NCBI GenBank assembly: GCA_015055525.1
Contig: SVHZ01000015.1
Location: 1 to 40,283, forward strand
Length of the DNA stretch: 40,283 nt
DNA from: Clostridiales bacterium
GTDB lineage: Bacteria; Bacillota; Clostridia; Christensenellales; Borkfalkiaceae
Direction: 5' to 3'
Shown: piece after piece, positions 33,390 to 40,283 of the stretch
Layout of the letters: every line of letters starts with the position of its first letter
Numbering within the stretch: position 1 is the stretch's first letter
Made by a program: the position numbers and the translations under genes
Notes under the pieces: generated by a model
Seen by the model: only the letters and a program-made list of their open reading frames with translations
The model's database searches: none
Told to the model about the DNA's origin: nothing

Positions 33390-34661
33390 ATGAAAATATT
33401 AGTAGTAGGTGGCGGTGGTAGAGAACACGCCATTATCAAAAGCTTAAAAAAGAGTAGTAAAGTAGAAAAAATTTACGCAACGCCAGGTAACGGCGGTATT
33501 GCTTTAGATGCCGAGTGTTATCCTATCAAAGCAACCGAACTTGATAAAATTGTTGAGTTTGCTAAAGAAAAGCAAATTGATTATTGCGTCGTTGCGCCAG
33601 ACGATCCGTTGGTTTTAGGCTTAGTTGACCGCCTTGAAGAAATAGGCGTTCCTTGTTTTGGACCTAAAAAATGCGCGGCAATTTTAGAAGGTAGTAAAGT
33701 TTTTTCTAAAAACCTTATGAAAAAATACGGTATTCCAACAGGTGACAGCGTTACTTTTGACAATGCTGAAAGCGCGATAGAATACCTTAAAACTACTTCT
33801 TACCCAACCGTTATCAAAGCGGACGGGCTTGCGCTTGGCAAAGGCGTTATCATAGCAAAAAATTTCGTTGAAGCGGAAAATGCCGTTAAAGAAATTATGC
33901 TCGATAAAGTTTTCGGCGCTAGCGGAAACAACATCTTAGTCGAAGAATTTTTAACCGGCCCTGAAGTTTCAGTTTTATCTTTTACCGACGGTAAAGTGGT
34001 TATTCCTATGGTTTCTTCAATGGACCATAAAAGAGCGCTCGATAACGATGAAGGCTTAAATACGGGTGGTATGGGTACGATTGCTCCAAACCCATATTAT
34101 ACCGAAGAAGTTGCCAAAGAGTGTATGGAAAAGATTTTCCTTCCAACGATTGACGCTATGAATAAAGAAGGCAGAACTTTCAAAGGTTGCTTATACTTTG
34201 GACTTATGCTTACTCCAAAAGGACCTAAGGTAATAGAATATAACTGTCGTTTTGGCGATCCTGAAACTCAAGTTGTTCTTCCTCTACTTGAGAGCGACCT
34301 TTTAGATATAATGATTGCAACTACTAACGGAACGCTTAATGAAGAATTAGTTAAATTTTCAAACGGCTCGGCAACTTGCGTAGTAATGGCGTCGAGCGGT
34401 TATCCGCAAAAGTATGAAAGTGGCTTTGAAATTAAAATAGGCGACTTAGAAGAAAACGAAAACGTTTACGTTGCAGGCGCTAAACTTGACGGTGGAGTTT
34501 TGAAAACTTCCGGCGGTAGAGTTCTCGGTGCGGTGGCAACGGCAGACAGTTTAGAAGAAGCAATTAAAAACGCTTACAAAGTAGTTGAAAAAATTTCTTT
34601 TGATAACGCGTATTTTAGAAAAGACATAGGCAAAAAAGCATTATTAGCAACCAAGAAGTAA
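33390..34661 (+). CDS. purD: Phosphoribosylamine-glycine ligase PurD
   Basis: Joins glycine to phosphoribosylamine using ATP. It is 423 aa with an ATP-grasp fold. Motifs: MKILVVGGGGREHAI at the start, ATPGNGGIA, VVAPDDPLVLGLVDRL, PTVIKADGLALGKGVIIA, GPEVSVLSFTDG and FGDPETQVVLP. TTGGAGA precedes the ATG. It follows the repeat and precedes purL by 12 nt. Confidence 0.98.
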   Translation: MKILVVGGGGREHAIIKSLKKSSKVEKIYATPGNGGIALDAECYPIKATELDKIVEFAKEKQIDYCVVAPDDPLVLGLVDRLEEIGVPCFGPKKCAAILEGSKVFSKNLMKKYGIPTGDSVTFDNAESAIEYLKTTSYPTVIKADGLALGKGVIIAKNFVEAENAVKEIMLDKVFGASGNNILVEEFLTGPEVSVLSFTDGKVVIPMVSSMDHKRALDNDEGLNTGGMGTIAPNPYYTEEVAKECMEKIFLPTIDAMNKEGRTFKGCLYFGLMLTPKGPKVIEYNCRFGDPETQVVLPLLESDLLDIMIATTNGTLNEELVKFSNGSATCVVMASSGYPQKYESGFEIKIGDLEENENVYVAGAKLDGGVLKTSGGRVLGAVATADSLEEAIKNAYKVVEKISFDNAYFRKDIGKKALLATKK

Positions 34662-34673
34662 AATAGGAGTAAT

Positions 34674-37600
34674 ATGGTTTACAGAGTTTACGTAGAAAAA
34701 AAGCAAGGCTTTCAACACGAAGCAAATTCACTTTTACAAGAAGTTAGAGACTTACTTGAAATTAAAAGCGTTGAAAATATTAGAGTAATTAACCGTTACG
34801 ACGTTGAAGATATTGAAAAATCACTCTTTGATTATTCTGTAAAAACGGTATTTTCAGAACCGCAAATGGATACCGCAAGCGACGTGGTTGATTTAGACGG
34901 CGCTAAAGTTTTTGCCGTTGAATATCTCCCGGGTCAATTTGATCAAAGGGCGGATTCTGCAAGTCAATGTATTCAACTTATTTCTCAAAAGGAACGCCCC
35001 ACCGTTAAGACTGCCAAGGTTTACGCGGTGTATGGCAACGTTACTGATGCAGAACTTTTAGCAATTAAAAAATTCGTTATCAACCCAGTTGAAAGCAGAG
35101 AGGCTGAACTTAAAACTTATGAAACGTTAAAAATAGAGCAACCCGTTCCAAGCGAAGTTGAAGTGTTAGAAGGGTTTATCGACCTTGATAGAGAAGGTTT
35201 AGAACAATTCGTTTCAAAATACGCTCTCGCTATGGACGGCGACGATATAGCGTTCTGCCAAAAGTATTTTATTTCAGAAAAGAGAAATCCAACCTTAACT
35301 GAAATTAGAATGATTGATACTTATTGGTCAGACCATTGCCGTCACACCACTTTCTTAACTACTATTGACGGCATCACTTTTGAAGATGAAGAAATCGAAA
35401 AGACTTATCAAGAATACCTTGACGCGAGAAAGGAACTTTCAAGAACTAAACCCATAAACCTTATGGATATAGGTACTCTCGCTGCAAAACTTCTTAAAAA
35501 ACGCGGAATTTTAACAGGTCTTGACGAGTCTGAAGAAATCAACGCTTGCACCGTTAAAATCAAAGTTAAAGTTAACGGCGAAGACCAAGATTGGTTACTT
35601 CTTTTCAAAAACGAAACTCACAATCACCCGACTGAAATCGAACCGTTCGGTGGTGCCGCAACTTGTATCGGCGGTGCTATAAGAGATCCGCTTTCCGGTA
35701 GAAGTTACGTTTACGCCGCTATGCGCGTAACCGGTGCTGCTAATCCTTTACGCCCCGTTAAAGAAACGCTCAAAGGCAAACTTCCACAAAGAAAGATTGT
35801 AACTACTGCTGCAGCGGGCTATTCATCTTACGGTAACCAAATCGGTCTTGCAACTGGTCAAGTTGATGAAATTTATCACGAAGGCTATAGCGCAAAACGT
35901 ATGGAAATCGGCGCGGTTGTTGCCGCAACTCCACAAGAAAACGTTAGGCGTGAAGTTCCCGCTCCTACGGATAAAGTAATTTTAATCGGCGGTAGAACGG
36001 GTAGAGACGGTTGCGGTGGTGCGACTGGTTCTTCAAAATCACACACTCTTGAATCTTTGACTGCTTGTGGTGCGGAAGTTCAAAAAGGTAACGCTCCAGA
36101 AGAGAGAAAACTTCAAAGATTATTTAGAAATAAAGACGCTATGCTTATGATTAAGCGTTGTAACGACTTTGGCGCGGGCGGTGTTTCCGTTGCTATCGGC
36201 GAACTTGCAGACGGCTTGTTTATCAATCTTAACGCGGTAAAGAAAAAGTACGACGGTCTTGACGGTACTGAACTTGCAATTTCCGAATCTCAAGAGAGAA
36301 TGGCGGTTGTAGTTGAAGAAAAAGACGTTGAAAAATTCATTGCTCTTGCCGAAAAAGAAAACTTAGAAGCAAGCGTTGTTGCAACCGTAACCGAGCAAGC
36401 GCGTTTAGTTATGACGTGGAACGATAAAGTTATCGTTGATATTTCAAGAGAGTTCTTAAACAGCAACGGCGCTGAAAAGCACGTTGAAGTAAAAGCACAA
36501 TCTTCAACTTGTTATGAAAAAGAAACCGTAAGTGATTTTACAAAGGCTTACGAAAGTTTAGCAGACGACCTTAACGTATGTTCAAAGCGCGGTTTATCCG
36601 AACGCTTTGACTCTACTATCGGCGCGGGCACGGTACTTATGCCGTTTGGTGGTAAGTATCAACAAACTCCGCCACAAGCGATGGTAAATCTCGTTTCAGT
36701 TGAAAAAGGTCATACCGATACGGTATCTTATATGGCTTGGGGTGGTAACCCGTACGTTGCGGAAAAGAGCCCGTATCACGGCGCATACCTTGCAGTAGTT
36801 GAAAGCGTATGTAAACTTATTGCAACGGGCGCTGAATACAAAGACGTATATCTTACCTTCCAAGAATACTTCCAAAAACTTAAAAAAGATCCTATTCGTT
36901 GGGGTCAACCTGCAAGCGCGTTGTTAGGCGCGTTCAAGGCGCAAGTTGAACTCGGCGTTGCGGCTATCGGCGGTAAGGACTCTATGAGTGGTACGTTTGA
37001 AGATATTGACGTTCCGCCAACTCTCGTTTCCTTTGCCGTAACTACTGGTCAAGTTGACGAAGTTACTTCTCCTGAATTTAAGAAAGCAGGCAGTAAAGTA
37101 GTTGTTTTAAGACCTAAATATCAAAAGAGCGGTCTTCCTGAAACCAAGTCGTTACTCGATAACTTCAAGGTTGTAACCGAACTTTTAAGAAGTAAAAAAG
37201 CTCTTTCCGTTTACACTCCGACTTACGGCGGTATTGCAGAAGCAATTCTTAAAATGGCAATCGGTAACCAAATTGGCTTTAAGTACGATAACGGCGCTTG
37301 CTTAAACGATATGTTTAAGTACAATTATGGTAGTTTTGTAATCGAACTTGACGGTGACTTTGAAGTTGGCGAACTTTTAGGTTACACAACTGAAGAAAAA
37401 GTTATTTCTTACAAGGAAACTTCGCTTGATTTATTAAAATTATTAAAAATCTATGAAGACAAGCTTGAACCTGTTTTTGCTTGTAACCTTAAAACTGAAG
37501 GCGTAGCGGAAACTTTCTCATATAGCGGAGAAAATAAACTTTCTTGCAATATAAAGACTGCTAAACCCAAGGTATTAATTCCGGTATTCCCAGGAACTAA

Positions 37601-38363
37601 CTGTGAGTTTGATACTGCTAAGGCGTTTGAAGACGCTGGCGCGGACGCTGAAATTTACGTTATTAAAAACCTTACTGCATCAGACGTTGCTAAGTCGGTT
37701 GAAGAATTTTCATCAAAGGCTAAATCAAGCCAAATGATATTCGTTCCCGGTGGTTTCTCCGGTGGTGACGAGCCTGACGGTTCTGGTAAATTTATTACCG
37801 CTTTCTTTAGAAACGGCGCGGTAAAAGAACAAGTTACCGAACTTTTAGAAAAACGCGACGGTTTAATGGGTGGTATTTGTAACGGTTTCCAAGCGCTTAT
37901 TAAACTCGGTCTTGTACCTTACGGTAAGATTATCGATACCGATGAAACTTGCCCAACCTTAACTTACAATAATATTGGTAGACACCAATCAAAGATTGTA
38001 AGAGTAAGAGTAGCGTCAACTAAATCTCCTTGGCTTTCAGGCGTTAAGGTTGGCGACGTTTATAACGTTGCAATCTCTCACGGCGAAGGTAAATTTATTG
38101 CAAGTGACGATTTAATTAAAACCCTTGCTCAAAACGGTCAAATTATGACTCAATACGTTGACTTTGACAATAGAGCAACTATGGATATTCAATTTAACCC
38201 CAACGGAAGTATTTCCGCTATCGAAGGTATTTTATCTCCCGACGGTAGAGTATTTGGTAAAATGGGTCATAGCGAAAGAAAGGGTTACGGCTTATATAAG
38301 AACGTTATCGGCGAATACGATATGCGTTTATTTGAGTCAGCCGTAAGTTATTTTACAAAATAA
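34674..38363 (+). CDS. purL: FGAM synthase PurL, single-chain form with glutaminase domain
   Basis: Converts FGAR, ATP and glutamine to FGAM. At 1229 aa it is the large one-chain form rather than the PurS-PurL-PurQ complex. The central synthase domains contain DTYWSDHCRHTTF, FKNETHNHPTEIEPFGGAATCIGG and GGRTGRDGCGGATGSSKS. The C-terminal glutaminase domain begins near residue 963 (VLIPVFPGTNCEFDTAKAF) with the nucleophile Cys1069 in GGICNGFQAL. So this enzyme keeps an active-looking glutaminase while the operon's PurF does not. TAGGAG precedes the ATG. Confidence 0.98.
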   Translation: MVYRVYVEKKQGFQHEANSLLQEVRDLLEIKSVENIRVINRYDVEDIEKSLFDYSVKTVFSEPQMDTASDVVDLDGAKVFAVEYLPGQFDQRADSASQCIQLISQKERPTVKTAKVYAVYGNVTDAELLAIKKFVINPVESREAELKTYETLKIEQPVPSEVEVLEGFIDLDREGLEQFVSKYALAMDGDDIAFCQKYFISEKRNPTLTEIRMIDTYWSDHCRHTTFLTTIDGITFEDEEIEKTYQEYLDARKELSRTKPINLMDIGTLAAKLLKKRGILTGLDESEEINACTVKIKVKVNGEDQDWLLLFKNETHNHPTEIEPFGGAATCIGGAIRDPLSGRSYVYAAMRVTGAANPLRPVKETLKGKLPQRKIVTTAAAGYSSYGNQIGLATGQVDEIYHEGYSAKRMEIGAVVAATPQENVRREVPAPTDKVILIGGRTGRDGCGGATGSSKSHTLESLTACGAEVQKGNAPEERKLQRLFRNKDAMLMIKRCNDFGAGGVSVAIGELADGLFINLNAVKKKYDGLDGTELAISESQERMAVVVEEKDVEKFIALAEKENLEASVVATVTEQARLVMTWNDKVIVDISREFLNSNGAEKHVEVKAQSSTCYEKETVSDFTKAYESLADDLNVCSKRGLSERFDSTIGAGTVLMPFGGKYQQTPPQAMVNLVSVEKGHTDTVSYMAWGGNPYVAEKSPYHGAYLAVVESVCKLIATGAEYKDVYLTFQEYFQKLKKDPIRWGQPASALLGAFKAQVELGVAAIGGKDSMSGTFEDIDVPPTLVSFAVTTGQVDEVTSPEFKKAGSKVVVLRPKYQKSGLPETKSLLDNFKVVTELLRSKKALSVYTPTYGGIAEAILKMAIGNQIGFKYDNGACLNDMFKYNYGSFVIELDGDFEVGELLGYTTEEKVISYKETSLDLLKLLKIYEDKLEPVFACNLKTEGVAETFSYSGENKLSCNIKTAKPKVLIPVFPGTNCEFDTAKAFEDAGADAEIYVIKNLTASDVAKSVEEFSSKAKSSQMIFVPGGFSGGDEPDGSGKFITAFFRNGAVKEQVTELLEKRDGLMGGICNGFQALIKLGLVPYGKIIDTDETCPTLTYNNIGRHQSKIVRVRVASTKSPWLSGVKVGDVYNVAISHGEGKFIASDDLIKTLAQNGQIMTQYVDFDNRATMDIQFNPNGSISAIEGILSPDGRVFGKMGHSERKGYGLYKNVIGEYDMRLFESAVSYFTK

Positions 38364-38369
38364 ATATAA

Positions 38370-38388
38370 TTGTTTGCATAGCAAACAA
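38370..38388 (+). promoter_or_regulatory. Hairpin between purL and fhs
   Basis: TTGTTTGC and GCAAACAA form a perfect 8-bp stem with a 3-nt ATA loop, ending right at the CGGAG ribosome-binding site of fhs. There is no T-run, so it is not an intrinsic terminator. It may stabilise the mRNA or set the translation rate of fhs. Confidence 0.4.
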
Positions 38389-38399
38389 CGGAGTACATT

Positions 38400-40070
38400 A
38401 TGGCTTATTTAAGTGATATTGAAATTGCTCAAGCGTGCAAAATGCAACCTATAACCGAGATTGCTAAAAAATTAAACATTACCGAAGACGATATTGAACT
38501 TTACGGTAAATATAAAGCGAAAATTGACATTACTAAACTTAAAGACGTTAAGCGTAAAGGCAAACTCGTTTTAGTTACCGCAATTACGCCGACTCCTGCT
38601 GGCGAAGGTAAAACCACCACTACTATCGGCTTATCAGACGCGCTTAACGCGATAGGTAAAAATTCTATCGTTGCTATGCGTGAGCCTTCCTTAGGTCCGG
38701 TTTTCGGAATTAAGGGTGGCGCTGCCGGTGGCGGATATGCTCAAGTAGTTCCTATGGAAGATATCAATCTTCACTTTACAGGCGACCTTCACGCAATCGG
38801 CGCGGCAAATAACCTTCTTGCCGCTATGATAGATAATCACATCTATCAAGGCAACGAACTTCAAATCAACACGCGCGCAATCACTTGGAAAAGATGCGTT
38901 GATATGAACGACCGTCAGTTAAGAGTTGTTATAGACGGGCTTGGCAAGAAAGTTAACGGCGTAAAAAGAGGCGACGGCTTTGATATTACCGTTGCGTCTG
39001 AAATTATGGCTATATTCTGCATGGCGTCGTCTATTTCCGACCTTAAAGATAGGCTTTCAAAAATAGTAGTTGGCTATAACTTTGACGGAAAGCCGGTAAC
39101 TGCAGGTCAACTTGGCGCGGTGGGAGCGTTAACCGCTTTATTAAAAGACGCTATCAAACCAAATCTCGTTCAAACTTTAGAAGGCAATCCCGCGTTCGTT
39201 CACGGTGGCCCGTTTGCAAATATTGCGCACGGTTGCAACTCCGTTATCGCAACTGACACGGCGTTAAAACTTGCCGATTACTGTATAACCGAGGCGGGTT
39301 TCGGCGCAGACTTAGGCGCGGAAAAATTCCTTGATATTAAGTGTAGAGCTTCAAACTTAACTCCGTCCGCAGTCGTTATGGTTGCCACCGTTAGAGCGCT
39401 TAAAATGCACGGTGGAGTTCAAAAGGCAGATCTTGGTGCGGAAAATTTAACTGCGCTTAAAGAAGGTCTTCCAAACCTTCTTCGCCACGTTTCAAACATA
39501 ACTGAAGTTTATAAACTTCCTTGTGTAGTAGCAATCAATCGTTTCCCAACCGATACTGATGATGAAATAAATCTCGTTATTAGCGAGTGTGAAAAGTTAG
39601 GCGTTAAAGCAGTTTTATCAACGGTATGGGCTGACGGTGGCAACGGCGCTATCGAACTTGCTAACGAAGTTGTTAAACTTTGCGATGCTAAAAACGATTT
39701 TACGTTCAGTTACGACGTAAATCTTTCAATCAAAGAAAAACTTCAAGCAATAGTTACAAAAATTTATAGGGGCGTTGGCGTAGCGTTTACGAAAGATGCT
39801 GAAAAAGATCTTGAAACGTTAACTCAAAACGGCTACGATAAACTTCCCGTTTGCGTTGCAAAAACGCAATATAGTTTTTCTGACGATGCCAAGAAGATTG
39901 GCGCGCCCGAAGGATTTACCGTTACCGTTAGAAAATTAAAAATATCCGCAGGCGCAGGATTTATCGTAGCGCTTACCGGTAACATTATGACGATGCCCGG
40001 TCTTCCCAAAGTTCCGTCTGCAACTAAGATTGACGTGAGCGATGACGGCATAATTACCGGCCTCTTTTAA
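38400..40070 (+). CDS. fhs: Formate-tetrahydrofolate ligase
   Basis: Makes 10-formyl-THF from formate, THF and ATP. It is 556 aa, the usual length. Family signatures: the ATP-binding [16 protein letters not shown] near residue 63, [22 protein letters not shown] (start [18 protein letters not shown]), [19 protein letters not shown] and [19 protein letters not shown]. The product feeds PurN and AICAR formyltransferase in the same operon. CGGAG lies 7 nt before the ATG. The stop TAA lies inside the TTTTAA that starts the next repeat. Confidence 0.98.
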   Translation: MAYLSDIEIAQACKMQPITEIAKKLNITEDDIELYGKYKAKIDITKLKDVKRKGKLVLVTAITPTPAGEGKTTTTIGLSDALNAIGKNSIVAMREPSLGPVFGIKGGAAGGGYAQVVPMEDINLHFTGDLHAIGAANNLLAAMIDNHIYQGNELQINTRAITWKRCVDMNDRQLRVVIDGLGKKVNGVKRGDGFDITVASEIMAIFCMASSISDLKDRLSKIVVGYNFDGKPVTAGQLGAVGALTALLKDAIKPNLVQTLEGNPAFVHGGPFANIAHGCNSVIATDTALKLADYCITEAGFGADLGAEKFLDIKCRASNLTPSAVVMVATVRALKMHGGVQKADLGAENLTALKEGLPNLLRHVSNITEVYKLPCVVAINRFPTDTDDEINLVISECEKLGVKAVLSTVWADGGNGAIELANEVVKLCDAKNDFTFSYDVNLSIKEKLQAIVTKIYRGVGVAFTKDAEKDLETLTQNGYDKLPVCVAKTQYSFSDDAKKIGAPEGFTVTVRKLKISAGAGFIVALTGNIMTMPGLPKVPSATKIDVSDDGIITGLF

Positions 40071-40283
40071 TCCGTTATTTGCGTCGCCTATCATCGTTTC
40101 TGCTCAAGCGATAGACTTCGATGACCAACAAGGTCTATCTCAGCCTATCTCTCTCGCGAGCCTCGATATGCTTGCAACTAACGTCTTAAAATAGAGCATT
40201 TAATAGGCTTTGAGTTTTAATCCGTTATAAGCGTCGTTATACTTTGTTACTGCGACTTTTTAACACTTCGTTGACCAGCAAGG
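40065..40283 (+). repeat. Structured repeat after fhs (runs past the window end)
   Basis: Begins TTTTAATCCGTTA at the fhs stop and closes with TAACGTCTTAAAA (40179-40191). It shares the outer stems with the other copies, but the third stem is TTGC/GCAA instead of TTAC/GTAA and the fourth is GCCTATC/GATATGC: both arms changed together. The inner stem is GATAG/CTATC and the apical hairpin GACC-AACAA-GGTC. GCGAGCCTCG and the tail TAGAGCATTTAATAGGCTT follow. A second unit starts at 40215 (TTTTAATCCGTTA) and carries CTTCGTTGACCAGCAAGG when the window ends. Confidence 0.85.

Noticed and set aside
29192-40283. CRISPR array or insertion sequence as an explanation of the repeats
   Set aside because: Units are over 100 nt, imperfect, internally palindromic and kilobases apart, with no regular spacers, and no transposase frame is present in them.

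Overview
The window looks like a low-GC (roughly 40%) Firmicutes chromosome, most likely an uncultured anaerobic, possibly gut, member of the class Clostridia. The evidence is a zinc-type S14, a long clostridial-type L17, an oxygen-sensitive [FeFe]-hydrogenase, a ZTP riboswitch on the purine operon, an archaeal-type IMP cyclohydrolase next to a stand-alone AICAR formyltransferase, and an atypical PurF. Nothing in the window fixes the genus.

Layout. (1) Positions 1-1804: the tail of an unknown gene, a bidirectional terminator, and mgtE on the minus strand. Between its promoter and start codon mgtE has a tiny reading frame with a good ribosome-binding site, then a strong intrinsic terminator, which looks like an attenuator. 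(2) Positions 1850-17834: one long plus-strand S10-spc-alpha superoperon running from rpsJ to rplQ, with secY, adk, map, infA and rpoA inside it. It starts at a near-consensus promoter, has a leader of about 250 nt containing a terminator-like hairpin, and ends in a strong bidirectional terminator. Structured RNA candidates lie before infA and after rplQ. (3) Positions 17837-25380: an accessory region. A minus-strand operon (AraC regulator, acyl-ACP thioesterase, sialidase-like protein) is divergent from a plus-strand operon (polysaccharide deacetylase, then a lipoprotein, permease and ATPase forming an ABC importer). A monomeric-type [FeFe]-hydrogenase with its own promoter follows. (4) Positions 25379-26272: an uncharacterised minus-strand gene behind a consensus promoter. 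(5) Positions 26322-40283: the purine operon purE-purC-purF-purM-purN-purO-AICARFT-purD-purL-fhs under a ZTP riboswitch with an overlapping terminator.

How the genes work together. The purine operon covers the pathway from PRPP to IMP except PurK and PurB. It ends with fhs, which makes the 10-formyl-THF used by PurN and by AICAR formyltransferase. ZTP accumulates when AICAR formylation stalls, so the riboswitch ties this operon to one-carbon supply.

The most unusual features are two. First, a family of structured repeats sits exactly at the ends of purF, the AICAR formyltransferase gene and fhs. They share pairing ends (TTTTAATCCGTTA with TAACG-TTAAAA), a hairpin motif and a conserved tail, and paired positions change together between copies. 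Second, the operon's PurF lacks the N-terminal cysteine and other glutaminase residues but keeps its phosphoribosyltransferase loop and iron-sulfur cysteines. No tRNA, rRNA, CRISPR array, transposase or prophage gene was seen.
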